Below, in pieces: positions 15,414 to 24,232 of a stretch of 32,566 bases of DNA. This stretch comes from Planctomycetaceae bacterium. Its GTDB lineage: Bacteria; Planctomycetota; Planctomycetia; Pirellulales; Pirellulaceae. Under the pieces are notes generated by a model. That model saw nothing but the letters and a program-made list of their open reading frames with translations. It was not told the origin of the DNA and did not search any database. Made by a program: the position numbers and the translations under genes. The number at the start of each line of letters is the position of its first letter. Position 1 is the stretch's first letter. The stretch covers positions 1 to 32,566 of the forward strand of contig JAEUIP010000017.1 of the NCBI GenBank assembly GCA_016795075.1. The letters run 5' to 3'.

Positions 15414-18006
15414 ATGCGCCCGAAGGGTTTTCCACAAATTGCTGCTCGACAGCGTTCAATTGCATCGCAACCAACGAGGCCAGATCAGCTTGGTGGTTGC
15501 AGTTATTGCCTTGGGACTTGGTATTGCCTGCTGTTTTGTCGGCGGGATCGCGGAACGGGTTGCGAGCAAACTTGAAGTACAACAGGCAGCGGACGCCGCA
15601 GCCTACTCCAATGCCTTGGTGTCCGCACGTGGCATGAATGCCGTAACCGCCACCAATCACTTGATGGGTGAGCTAACAGCGCTCTGTATCTTGCATGAAG
15701 GATTGGGAGCACTGCAAGTGGAGCAGGACGATGCTTCGCCACCAACGAGCTTTCCCGAGAGTGAGGAATTGAGTCGGGAAATTCAGGACAAAAAATCCGC
15801 CCATTATCCGTCGTTGACCGAACGCGGAGGAGAGACTCTCCCGGCTGCTTACATCTACAACTGGGATAAAAAAATTGTCGAGAACTGCGTCGAGATTATC
15901 CGCTTGGACTCCGACGGGCGCATGGGGCATCACCAGACGGGCGCTGCGTTGTACGACGCGATGATTCGAATTAAAGAGCAGGCCGGATATACGCTCACTT
16001 TGAAGCAGGTTCTGAAAGACGTCAATGTGATCGCCAATCTGGTGGCGAAGGTCCCAAAATTACGTCCGTTCATGATTGTCATCGACACGGTCGTCGCGGT
16101 GGCGCACGCGTACGGCGATGTCTTGCTGCTGGATTTGGCCAAGGAAAAGATTTTTCTCCGTGGCATGGATGCCATTTGGCCAGCGCTGGGTAGTTTCAAA
16201 CAACCGGTTCGTTCGGTTTTGATTCCTGCGCTTAGTCAGTACGCGGATAGCGTCGTCGGGGTGGCCGGCTCCGATGCGCAAGCTTCTGGTCTCTACTTAT
16301 CTCCTGTTCAGCGAGCTCAAGAAGCGGCGCTGTCGGAGTATTTGGAGTTCTATCGTATCGATCGGTTTGGCCAACATCCGGCTCCCAAAAGTTTCCGCTT
16401 GCCGCTCGTGCCAGAACCTGTAAAGCCAGTGGTTGACGCCGCCGTGATCCCGCCAACCATTTGGGATGGTGAAGGAATGTCGAATCGAGCGTCGATGAAA
16501 GACTTCCTCCGCGCGATTGACTCAATTTTTGATGCAATTCGTCCGTTGCGTCCCTTATTTGCGTGGGCCAAGCGAATTCGAGAAATGAGTGATGCGATAT
16601 TCCCGCCTGCGTCATTTCTCATGGATAAAGCGATGGAGTATTTGAACGGCAATGGCGGAGATTCGAAAGGCTTGTTTGATTTTTTCCAAGCCGCTGATCG
16701 TCTTATCGAATTGGCAATGACGGATCCTCCTGGGACGCGGGCTGCCGATTTGCAGCCTTACGACCACAACCCGACCCACGCGTCGTTCGAAAAATTCGAG
16801 ATCGATGTGGAGCAAGAATCGCTCAGTCAGTGGACGCGAGCAACGTATCCCTATGTCGATTCGTACCGTGCGCCATTCCGGCATTTCTTCGACCGAAGTT
16901 TGCCCAATTCGTGTCTCCGAACTTATTTCACACACTGGACCAATCGGTTCACATTGATCGAAACGCATTTTCGCCGACGTGTTGATGTGTTCGGAAATTA
17001 TGTGGAGGACGACTCTGAATCCGAAGAGTCAACCGACCAGAATTTGGTGAAACAGTGGCGGGAGAAACTGGACGAGTTGCGACTGAAGTTGGAGGCGTTG
17101 GCCACCGTTTCCGAAGTTGAGGACGACGCAGCGTCGCGAACCGATATCGTCGACTTACTACAACAATTTAATGAGGCCGCAAGGTGGATGCGAACCAGCG
17201 GAGCCCTGGCCGCCTTGGAGTCCGCCGGACTAAAGCCTCGCGCGTGGCTGGAGGCCGTTGAGAAGACCAGTCGCAATGCCGCCGACACGGCGCGACGTGC
17301 TCCCTACGATCCCGAATCCGAACTTACAGAAGAGGAGTTTCGCCAGTCCGTGGAAACGTTGGCCATCTATCACTCGCTAACAGAATTACTCGAAGGGCTA
17401 TCCGAGCTTGACGCGTTGGTCGATTTTCTGGATCCAACGGCTCCGCCAAAAATGTATGTACTACGGGAGATGGAACCCGAGTGGAAGGGAAACGAAGCTT
17501 GGACTCAAGACCCACGAGCGGCGGAACAGATGTTTACGATTCTTGTTGCAGCTCGGCGCCAACCGCAAGTGACAGGATTTGGCCTCGGACTTTTCCGCAA
17601 TCCCAATGCGGATGGAACCATCGCCTTTGCACAGGCGATGTTTTATAACGCCAATGGTCGGGAGGTCTTGGCCGCGGACGATATCACGCGACAAGTCAAT
17701 ACAGGCTGGGACACGCTGAATTGGCAACCTCCGGTTCAAGCTCCCGAGTGGCGGCGCGGGCAGCCCGCCGAGTCGAACTCGGGTGGTTCCGGAGGACCTT
17801 TTCCGTGGCAATGGAAACCGCCACTGGATGTGTTTACGGGGCGACCGGTCGAGCCCATTGCCAAGGTGCAATTGAATTGGCAAAGCAAATTGGTTCCACT
17901 GACAACCTCACGATTGCGCGACGCAGAACAGCAGTTTTCTGATGCGATCTTGAAGAGCGCCGCGGAATTTCTGTCCAAACAACCCGATAGTTTGCTTAGC
18001 CATTGA
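15400..18006 (+). CDS. Large TadG-like protein
   Basis: The ATG at 15400 gives 868 aa and overlaps the previous gene by 14 nt; an ATG at 15358 would give 882 aa and a longer overlap. Residues 22-75 are TadG-like: HRNQRGQISLV, a membrane helix, then KLEVQQAADAAAYSNALVSA, which matches the VQxAADAAALA pattern after the TadG helix. About 790 residues follow with mixed helices, an acidic Glu/Asp-rich stretch (about 530-590) and a Gly/Pro/Trp-rich segment near 790-820. I recognise no von Willebrand A domain, which many TadG proteins have. It is probably a large exported pseudopilin-type protein of the Tad-like complex, possibly at the tip or in the periplasm. Confidence 0.72.
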   Translation: MPDIECARRVFHKLLLDSVQLHRNQRGQISLVVAVIALGLGIACCFVGGIAERVASKLEVQQAADAAAYSNALVSARGMNAVTATNHLMGELTALCILHEGLGALQVEQDDASPPTSFPESEELSREIQDKKSAHYPSLTERGGETLPAAYIYNWDKKIVENCVEIIRLDSDGRMGHHQTGAALYDAMIRIKEQAGYTLTLKQVLKDVNVIANLVAKVPKLRPFMIVIDTVVAVAHAYGDVLLLDLAKEKIFLRGMDAIWPALGSFKQPVRSVLIPALSQYADSVVGVAGSDAQASGLYLSPVQRAQEAALSEYLEFYRIDRFGQHPAPKSFRLPLVPEPVKPVVDAAVIPPTIWDGEGMSNRASMKDFLRAIDSIFDAIRPLRPLFAWAKRIREMSDAIFPPASFLMDKAMEYLNGNGGDSKGLFDFFQAADRLIELAMTDPPGTRAADLQPYDHNPTHASFEKFEIDVEQESLSQWTRATYPYVDSYRAPFRHFFDRSLPNSCLRTYFTHWTNRFTLIETHFRRRVDVFGNYVEDDSESEESTDQNLVKQWREKLDELRLKLEALATVSEVEDDAASRTDIVDLLQQFNEAARWMRTSGALAALESAGLKPRAWLEAVEKTSRNAADTARRAPYDPESELTEEEFRQSVETLAIYHSLTELLEGLSELDALVDFLDPTAPPKMYVLREMEPEWKGNEAWTQDPRAAEQMFTILVAARRQPQVTGFGLGLFRNPNADGTIAFAQAMFYNANGREVLAADDITRQVNTGWDTLNWQPPVQAPEWRRGQPAESNSGGSGGPFPWQWKPPLDVFTGRPVEPIAKVQLNWQSKLVPLTTSRLRDAEQQFSDAILKSAAEFLSKQPDSLLSH

Positions 18007-18017
18007 GGAATCCGTTG

Positions 18018-19394
18018 ATGTTGATGACCCAAGGCAGAAATCTATCAAGTATCCGCTTGGTCTGGTGCATGGTCATTTGGCTACTGACGAGCGACTCGGC
18101 ATGGGGGCAAACGTTCGGCCGCTTGCAGATTCGGTCACAGCCCAATGGGGCCACGGTTTCCATCACACAGGGACCACGCCAGGTGACTTCCAAAAAGACC
18201 CCCGCCGAATGGGTATTGCAGCCGGGCACCTATCAGGTGCGTCTGTCCAAAAACGGTTATCAAGACTTGACTTTTTCAGTCAAGATTTTGGCCGACAAAA
18301 AACGCTCCTTCGCCAAGGTCATGCAGAAGCAGGCTACCAACTCGGGAGCGGGCAACGTACCTGTTTCCGGCACAACGGCCAATCATGTTCTGGAAGCTGC
18401 TCGTCAGAGCTTCCGAAATCGCAAGAAGTACTACATCGGAAATCAAAACGATGCATTTTTCCCAGGCGCGTTGGAACTGGCGAAGGGGGTAGTTCCTGGC
18501 GAATTTCGCGAAGTCCGTCGATTCCAATACTCCCAAGGACCTATTTCGGCGAACGGAGCCTTGCCTGGCGATGTTTTTGTGTTGCGTCGTGGAAACAAGC
18601 GAGATGTGTTGGTGTATGCGGGAGAGTTTCGCTTCCCAGACTCGGTCAGCAAAAAAAACTATTCCTTTTTCTACTATCCGTTTCGGCAAAAGTCGGGGAT
18701 GCAACTAAACACCTATCCGATGCGCTACGAACACCATTGGATGACGTCGCACAAGCTGCTTACTCCGAGCAAAAATGGCAAGCAGCAGATGTATTCATCG
18801 GGATCGTCGCATGAAGTTGCCAAGTTTGTCAGCGCAAAAATCGATCGCCATACTGTCAAGTTTCTCAAAAACCCAGGCATCAACGGCCGCCTCATTGCGC
18901 GACATCCACCAGCCGAAGTGATTGTTTACCGACGTGAACTTTATAGGCTCCGAACGATACAAATGGTGCGATTCAAAGAAACTTCCTTGTCGACAATTAG
19001 TCGATTTGAGATCGAAGGAACCAATATTTCTGGGTATTTCCTCGAACCTCCGGGTCCCAGCACAGCGCAATCAGGAAAAAACCGTCGCATCCCGCCCGGC
19101 ATCTATGATCTCAGAATCACGCGTTACCATAAACGCAATTACATCGCAATTGGCGTCTCAAACGAGGTCGTCGCGAAATCCCGACGAATTCTAATTCACA
19201 TCGGGAACTACCCTGTGGATACTGAAGGGTGCCTCTTGCCGGGTGAAACTTATTCCCGCAATTTTGTCGGGCCGTCAGAGGATTTGTTTAAGAAACTTCG
19301 GTCTCATTTTAGCAATCCGGCGTGGCAAGGAACGCTTGACGATGGCCGTATGATCGTGGGTGCTAAGCTCATAATCACTGAGGACTTTAAGTAG
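18018..19394 (+). CDS. Secreted PEGA-domain protein
   Basis: The ATG at 18018 gives 458 aa; TGAGGA lies 8 nt upstream. A signal peptide ends near DSAWGQ (about residue 31). Residues about 34-105 form a PEGA domain (GRLQIRSQPNGATVSITQGP, then LQPGTYQVRLSKNGYQDL), a beta-sandwich found in surface and signalling proteins. The rest (about 125-458) is rich in Lys, Arg and Tyr and looks like beta structure (FFYYPFRQKSGMQLN); I do not recognise it. The gene starts 11 nt after the TadG-like gene and shares one base with the next. An extracellular or periplasmic role in the Tad-like complex is inferred from position. Confidence 0.75.
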   Translation: MLMTQGRNLSSIRLVWCMVIWLLTSDSAWGQTFGRLQIRSQPNGATVSITQGPRQVTSKKTPAEWVLQPGTYQVRLSKNGYQDLTFSVKILADKKRSFAKVMQKQATNSGAGNVPVSGTTANHVLEAARQSFRNRKKYYIGNQNDAFFPGALELAKGVVPGEFREVRRFQYSQGPISANGALPGDVFVLRRGNKRDVLVYAGEFRFPDSVSKKNYSFFYYPFRQKSGMQLNTYPMRYEHHWMTSHKLLTPSKNGKQQMYSSGSSHEVAKFVSAKIDRHTVKFLKNPGINGRLIARHPPAEVIVYRRELYRLRTIQMVRFKETSLSTISRFEIEGTNISGYFLEPPGPSTAQSGKNRRIPPGIYDLRITRYHKRNYIAIGVSNEVVAKSRRILIHIGNYPVDTEGCLLPGETYSRNFVGPSEDLFKKLRSHFSNPAWQGTLDDGRMIVGAKLIITEDFK

Positions 19395-20335
19395 TGACGA
19401 TCAATCTTCAAACGGTCAATGGATCGGCAACAACGAATCTACGAGTGGCTCTCCTTCGCCGTGGTAATGCCATGGTCGAATTGGTGATGGGGTTTGTTCC
19501 GCTAACCGGCATGTTTGGACTGTTATTATGGATGGGCGTTTTCGCAGTCAGTTGGCAGGAATTGGCTTGTGAAACGCGGCATGATAATTGGAGTCGCCGC
19601 TATCAACCGGAATTTCACCAGAGCACGACGAAGCCATTTGAATTTACCGAGGACAAACCGCTGGTACAGCAAGACAGCCAGCGAGTCCCCGGATTCGGAG
19701 TTGCCTTTGCCGCGTTTCCTGTTCCTACGTCACGTAGCTCGATTACGACGGGTTCGTGGGACCATCACCAGAATCCGTTTGATCGAGCCCCTCAGTGGGA
19801 ATTGGCACTGCGATTGGCTGGAAAATCCCAGCCGGAAAAACTGCGTGGTTTGCAGCTTCCGCCCAAGATGGGTCGAACCAATCAGCAGTTGGCCAACGTG
19901 GGACAACAACAAGGGAGTGAACTGGGTAGCATCGCCGACCTAGTGGGCCAACTAATGAATTGGCAGACCGGTTCAAGCTCCCAGATTATTGATAACGCCA
20001 AAGCCGACGCCGGACGACAACTCGCGCAACTGCAAGCGGAACACAAACAGGCCGAGAAAGAGTCCGAATCCAAGGTAACGGAAGCAGAAGAAAATTTAGC
20101 GCGGGCCACGAAGGAGCGCGAGGACGCCGAGACCGAACTTCGGGAATTGCGAGACAAGCGTGACGAAGCAACTGACGAAGAAGAAATTGCGGAACTAGAC
20201 GCCAAGATCGAGGATCTGGAAAAACGAATTCCACGTCTAAAGGCCGACGAGTCGCAAGCGGAGGTGGAACTTCGACAGCGCCAAAAAGCCCTGCGCGATC
20301 TGCAGGACAATCCGCCGCCAGAGGGGTGGGATTAA
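19394..20335 (+). CDS. TadE-like protein with long coiled-coil C terminus
   Basis: This starts with GTG at 19394, sharing one base with the preceding TAG, and encodes 313 aa. The leader ends LLRRG (residues 20-24), followed by NAMVELVMGFVPLTG. Cleavage after G24 leaves Glu at +5 (E29), the prepilin/TadE signature. A single helix (about 30-52) leads to a soluble domain. From about residue 198 the protein is a highly charged coiled coil (QAEHKQAEKESESKVTEAEE, LDAKIEDLEKRIPRLKADES) to the C terminus. A coiled coil of this length is not usual in TadE. It may form a stalk or bind partners in the periplasm. Confidence 0.75.
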   Translation: MTINLQTVNGSATTNLRVALLRRGNAMVELVMGFVPLTGMFGLLLWMGVFAVSWQELACETRHDNWSRRYQPEFHQSTTKPFEFTEDKPLVQQDSQRVPGFGVAFAAFPVPTSRSSITTGSWDHHQNPFDRAPQWELALRLAGKSQPEKLRGLQLPPKMGRTNQQLANVGQQQGSELGSIADLVGQLMNWQTGSSSQIIDNAKADAGRQLAQLQAEHKQAEKESESKVTEAEENLARATKEREDAETELRELRDKRDEATDEEEIAELDAKIEDLEKRIPRLKADESQAEVELRQRQKALRDLQDNPPPEGWD

Positions 20336-20338
20336 ACG

Positions 20339-21250
20339 ATGGAGCAGCCGTCCCAACTCACATTCTGGACTCGCTTGTCTCGGATGTTCTGTGTCATCTG
20401 TGTTGCATTCGCCGTTTGGATGGTGGCGGATACGTTGCTGCGATTGGCGCGAAACGAGCCCTTCCTTTCCGACAGCTCACGCGCGGCGATGGGTGATCGA
20501 GTGGGGAATCCAGAGACCGAATCGTTGTCGTCCGACCGAACCCAAACCGGACCGTCATTTCTCGACCATGCGACCTCGGGCTATTGGCAGTTTCAACAGG
20601 CCACGGTTCGACTAGGAAGCCAGACGGTCGAACGGTCCCGTTGGATGCAACACGCTCAACATTACGCGGCATTACCGCCAAATCCTGATATCGATTTTTC
20701 CCCCATTGTCGCCGACATGGGCGACTGGTCATTCCAATCGATTGGCGACGAAAGCGAGCAAGCTCGCCACTACATGTGGGAGTTTGGCGAATTACAGATT
20801 TCGTTTGTCGTACGGTACGCGGATCATCGCTGGCTTTGGTGTGGAGGTGGGGTAGCGGTTCCCGTTTCACCGCAGCAAATGATGGTGTACGAGTTGTTAG
20901 GAGTGAACGAAATGTCTTCCCAAGACAAAGCAATCTCCTTAACGCCTGTCTTGCGTATTCCTTTCGGCCACCAACTGGTAGCTAACCGACTGACGAAGGC
21001 TGGACAAGTAATGGCTTCTGTCGTGACGTTTGATAGACCATTAACTACAGCGTGGGCAGAGATTCAGGCGGCGAATAACCTCGTTTGCGAAGGCCAGCCT
21101 TCGTCGGTGGATACATCGCAACAGGTTGTCTTGACCTGCCCCGCGACGGGACAACGCTTCGGGGGGTGGGCAACACGTTTAGGATTGGCTCGCAACTTCT
21201 TATTGCTCTACGAACTCGAAGCGCCCGTTGAATTGAGGACTGCCGATTGA
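20339..21250 (+). CDS. Membrane-anchored protein of unknown function
   Basis: This encodes 303 aa with an N-terminal membrane helix (about 16-36, MFCVICVAFAVWMVADTLLR). A disordered Ser/Thr/Asp-rich stretch follows (about 40-75), then a domain of mixed strands and helices (about 80-300) with several Cys and Trp residues (DHRWLWCGGG near 160; LTCPATGQ near 268). I do not recognise the family. It lies 3 nt after the TadE-like coiled-coil gene, and its stop overlaps the ATG of the second ATPase gene, so it is translationally coupled to both. Periplasmic location and a role in the same complex are inferred. Confidence 0.75.
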   Translation: MEQPSQLTFWTRLSRMFCVICVAFAVWMVADTLLRLARNEPFLSDSSRAAMGDRVGNPETESLSSDRTQTGPSFLDHATSGYWQFQQATVRLGSQTVERSRWMQHAQHYAALPPNPDIDFSPIVADMGDWSFQSIGDESEQARHYMWEFGELQISFVVRYADHRWLWCGGGVAVPVSPQQMMVYELLGVNEMSSQDKAISLTPVLRIPFGHQLVANRLTKAGQVMASVVTFDRPLTTAWAEIQAANNLVCEGQPSSVDTSQQVVLTCPATGQRFGGWATRLGLARNFLLLYELEAPVELRTAD

Positions 21251-22326
21251 TGGAAACTCGCGAGATTTACCAGCAAACAACTCGATACTTTCTCCATCCG
21301 ATTTTGCCACTTTTGGATGACGCGGAGATAAGTGAAGTCATGATCAATGGGGTCGGGCCCGGTTCTGTCTTCTATGAAAAGAAAGGCCTGATTTTTCCGG
21401 CTGGGAACGAATGTTGTTTTACCGACGTCGAATCGTTGCTGGCCGCCGCCCAAAATATTGCCGAGTACGTTGGGCGACGACTTGATCGGACGACGCATAG
21501 CATGGACGGTCGATTGCCCGAGGGACATCGTGTTCATATCATCATGCCTCCGGCGGCCAAGAATGGTGTGACCGTGACCATTCGAAAGTTCAAAGAGTCC
21601 CGCTTGACCTTAACAGACTTGGTGGGATTCGGCAGTCTTTCGCCACCCGCCGCCGAGTTTCTGGCGTCGTGTGTTCGGGCTCACAAAAACTTGGTGATTT
21701 CAGGTGGCACGGGAACTGGCAAGACGTCTTTGCTAAATGCGTTGTCCGCCTGCATTGCCGAAACGGAACGAATCATCGTGATTGAAGATACTGCCGAGCT
21801 AAAGCTCAGCCAGCCGCATACGGTCTACTTGGAAGCTCAACCGCCAAGTCCAGACGGGAACCGTGGCATCTCGATTCGCGACCTCTTCGTCGATTCGCTA
21901 CGAATGCGACCGGATCGAATCATTGTCGGCGAGGTTCGAAGAGGAGAAGCTTTAGACTTGATCCAGTCGATGATTTCTGGGCATGCGGGGGCGCTGACGA
22001 CCGTTCACGCCAACACGCCCTATGACGCCGCCATTCGACTTGAAACGCTGTGCTTGATGAGCGACGTAGAATTGCCGCAAGCGGTTGCTCGGATGCAGGT
22101 GGCCTCTGCCATTGATGTGGTTGTTCAGATCGATCGCGTGGAAGGCCGCCGGCGCGTCTCGGCGATTTCACGACTGGACTCCGGCGAAAGCCTCCGGCAG
22201 AATCGGTACATCCTCGAGCCGGTGTATTCGACACCTCCCGCGGACAAACTCGGCGAATTGCGAGACCTAGCCGGGCTCGAAAAGATGACGTCCGAACAGC
22301 GAGCCGAGTGGGTTGCAAACCTCTAG
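21250..22326 (+). CDS. Second, compact CpaF/TadA-type ATPase
   Basis: The start ATG at 21250 overlaps the preceding TGA by one base, giving 358 aa, shorter than typical CpaF (about 420-480) and without an FHA domain. The N-terminal domain has ILPLLDDAEISEVMINGVGP and TTHSMDGRLPEGHRVHIIMP. The ATPase core has Walker A GGTGTGKTS with K158, the Asp box IIVIEDTAEL, Walker B RIIVGEVRRGEA with E228, and the His box TTVHANTPYDA. All key residues are present, so it should be active. It is the last gene of the block, about 12 kb after the first ATPase gene. It may drive retraction, a separate step, or pair with the same TadB/TadC. Confidence 0.93.
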   Translation: METREIYQQTTRYFLHPILPLLDDAEISEVMINGVGPGSVFYEKKGLIFPAGNECCFTDVESLLAAAQNIAEYVGRRLDRTTHSMDGRLPEGHRVHIIMPPAAKNGVTVTIRKFKESRLTLTDLVGFGSLSPPAAEFLASCVRAHKNLVISGGTGTGKTSLLNALSACIAETERIIVIEDTAELKLSQPHTVYLEAQPPSPDGNRGISIRDLFVDSLRMRPDRIIVGEVRRGEALDLIQSMISGHAGALTTVHANTPYDAAIRLETLCLMSDVELPQAVARMQVASAIDVVVQIDRVEGRRRVSAISRLDSGESLRQNRYILEPVYSTPPADKLGELRDLAGLEKMTSEQRAEWVANL

Positions 22327-22394
22327 TTGAAAATAGGGGGTCGTCGTATCCGGCGGCGGGTGCCTATCTGATCAATGGGCGGTTTGTCGGGTAT

Positions 22395-22400
22395 TATAAT
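22395..22400 (+). promoter_or_regulatory. Possible -10 box upstream of the unknown gene
   Basis: A perfect TATAAT lies within GTATTATAAT, 58 nt before the ATG at 22459 and downstream of the Tad-like block. No good -35 box is found at 16-18 nt spacing (TCAATG at 17), so only the -10 element is supported. It would place a new transcript start near 22407. Confidence 0.3.
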
Positions 22401-22458
22401 CGAGTGGCATCGGCGCCCTTCCTCACCCTTCAAGCGAATTACGTCCCCACGGTGATCG

Positions 22459-23361
22459 ATGATCGATAGCCTTCTCAAACTACTCGCTCGGTTCCGCCTC
22501 CCATTGTGGTTTGGTTGGCGAGTTGATTTAACCGTTGGCGAGCAAGCAGCATTGGATGCGGCCGGTGGCCTGACGTGGCGTGAGTACACCACGGTGGAAC
22601 GTTTGTTCGAAGCCTGGTCGCCGGTCGCGGACAGCCTTTGGGAAGCGTATCATTGCCCAACATTGTTTGCGGCCTTGGATCAAATACCAACGGCAAAGAT
22701 TGGCGTGGCACCTGACCCTTGGATTCCCGAGTGGTTGCGGACCGAGGTCCCTGCTCCCAACTGGCTGGATGCTCAGACTTGGCTGATCTTGGACGGTCCG
22801 CCGTTGACCAGCATTGCCATGGCCTCTCATTTATGTTGCCAACAAGTTTGCCAGCCCGTCTGCACCTTCGACAATTGGCCGCATCCTGCTGGCTTGCTAA
22901 AGTCGGAAGTGGCATTGGCCGGGTTGATTCGCTATGCCCCGTTAATGGCCCAAGCCAAGCCGTACTGGCACAAAGGCCTTCCACCCGTATGGATTTGTGA
23001 TAACGGACGATTGGGTACTCGACCGGGAAGACCTCGCGATTTCGACAATCGGTATTATTTGGATGATTCAATTCTGCCAGGCATCGAGCTTCTGCGGCAA
23101 CATCAACTACAACGGGTTGTCTACGCGAGCGTCAACGTGGCCGACCCGCTGATCCCCGACATCGCGGGCTATTTGCACTCGTTGCAAAAGCAGGGATTGC
23201 CCGTGTTAAGGATTGGTCTTGCGTCGCGGGAAGTCTGGGATGTTGGACCGATTCCGGCTGGAGACTTGCCGGCACCGGTGTTCAGTACGCAAGGATTTTT
23301 CCGATCGACGTCGGGTGGGTTCGGGAGTCCAATTCCGGAACCTTCGTCCAGCTCGGGGTAA
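22459..23361 (+). CDS. Protein of unknown function
   Basis: This encodes 300 aa from the ATG at 22459. No signal peptide or membrane helix is evident apart from a hydrophobic, basic N terminus (MIDSLLKLLARFRLPLWFGW). The protein is rich in Trp, Pro and Cys (SHLCCQQVCQPVC near residues 121-133) and has alternating strands and helices in the second half (LQRVVYASVNVADPLIPDIA). A Pro/Ser-rich tail ends it. I do not recognise the family. It lies 132 nt after the last Tad-like gene and has its own possible promoter, so it is probably a separate unit. Confidence 0.75.
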   Translation: MIDSLLKLLARFRLPLWFGWRVDLTVGEQAALDAAGGLTWREYTTVERLFEAWSPVADSLWEAYHCPTLFAALDQIPTAKIGVAPDPWIPEWLRTEVPAPNWLDAQTWLILDGPPLTSIAMASHLCCQQVCQPVCTFDNWPHPAGLLKSEVALAGLIRYAPLMAQAKPYWHKGLPPVWICDNGRLGTRPGRPRDFDNRYYLDDSILPGIELLRQHQLQRVVYASVNVADPLIPDIAGYLHSLQKQGLPVLRIGLASREVWDVGPIPAGDLPAPVFSTQGFFRSTSGGFGSPIPEPSSSSG

Positions 23362-23469
23362 AAAGGACCGAATCGCTCTCGACTGGAACAGGTCCCAGTT
23401 GAATAATAGAGGGCACCGTTTTTTTGGGGGTGCTGGCACTCGGCCAACTTCAAATCAGGAGAATCAATC

Positions 23470-24228
23470 ATGTGTCGCTGTTGTCCTGGACTTGGAATCC
23501 CGTTCGGATTGCTGGCGTTGTTGGCCTGCGGCGGGCTAGTAGCTGCCGGATGGGCGTTCCCACCAAGCCCGATTCTTGAAGCAGGAACGCGTCAAGAAAC
23601 ACAAGACGAAACCAACAAAGCACAAGAAACCACCCAATCGGGAAAAGAACAGGAAGCGGAAAAAGCCGTGGAAAAAGTTTTAGAAACCGCAACATTTGGT
23701 AGTGGTTGTTATTGGTGCACCGAAGCAGTATTTCAACGCGTCAAAGGGATCGAGTCCGTGACGAGCGGCTTCATGGGAGGAGAGGTCGCGAACCCGACCT
23801 ACGAACAGGTTTGCACAGGGCTGACCGGTCACGCCGAAGTGCTCCAAGTCAAGTTTGACCCGGCCGTTGTATCCTACGAGAAACTCTTGGAGATCTTTTG
23901 GAGTTCCCACGATCCCACCACACTGAATCGGCAAGGCAACGATGTTGGTCCCATGTACCGCAGCGCCATTTTTTATCATAGCGAAGAACAGAAGTTATTG
24001 GCCGTCAAGTACAAAGACAAATTGACCGAAGCGAAAGCATTTGGTGCACCAATCGTCACGGAAATTACCGAGTCCAGCGAGTTTTATGCAGCTCCCGAAT
24101 ACCACCAAGACTACTACAATCGCAACAAGAGAAAGAACCCCTACTGCCAAATGATCACCTACAAGCTTCAGAACTTTCGCAAGGCGTTCAAAGATGTGAT
24201 CGACAAGGAGAAAGACAAGGTCAAGTAA
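23470..24228 (+). CDS. msrA: Exported peptide methionine sulfoxide reductase A
   Basis: This encodes 252 aa. AGGAGA at 23457-23462 lies 7 nt upstream of the ATG. The MsrA domain spans about 74-245. The catalytic motif reads GSGCYWCTE, with catalytic C80 and an additional C83; canonical MsrA has GCFWG. Other MsrA signatures follow: VTSGFMGG, GLTGHAEVLQVKFDP, EYHQDYY, and KNPYC with C226 as a likely resolving Cys. The extra N terminus has a hydrophobic segment (LGIPFGLLALLACGGLVAAG) and a Glu/Gln/Lys-rich linker to about 70, so the enzyme is probably exported or membrane-anchored; LLAC could be a lipobox, though the hydrophobic run continues past it. It repairs methionine sulfoxide in proteins. 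The trmH-like gene starts 4 nt downstream. Confidence 0.93.
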   Translation: MCRCCPGLGIPFGLLALLACGGLVAAGWAFPPSPILEAGTRQETQDETNKAQETTQSGKEQEAEKAVEKVLETATFGSGCYWCTEAVFQRVKGIESVTSGFMGGEVANPTYEQVCTGLTGHAEVLQVKFDPAVVSYEKLLEIFWSSHDPTTLNRQGNDVGPMYRSAIFYHSEEQKLLAVKYKDKLTEAKAFGAPIVTEITESSEFYAAPEYHQDYYNRNKRKNPYCQMITYKLQNFRKAFKDVIDKEKDKVK

Positions 24229-24232
24229 TCAC

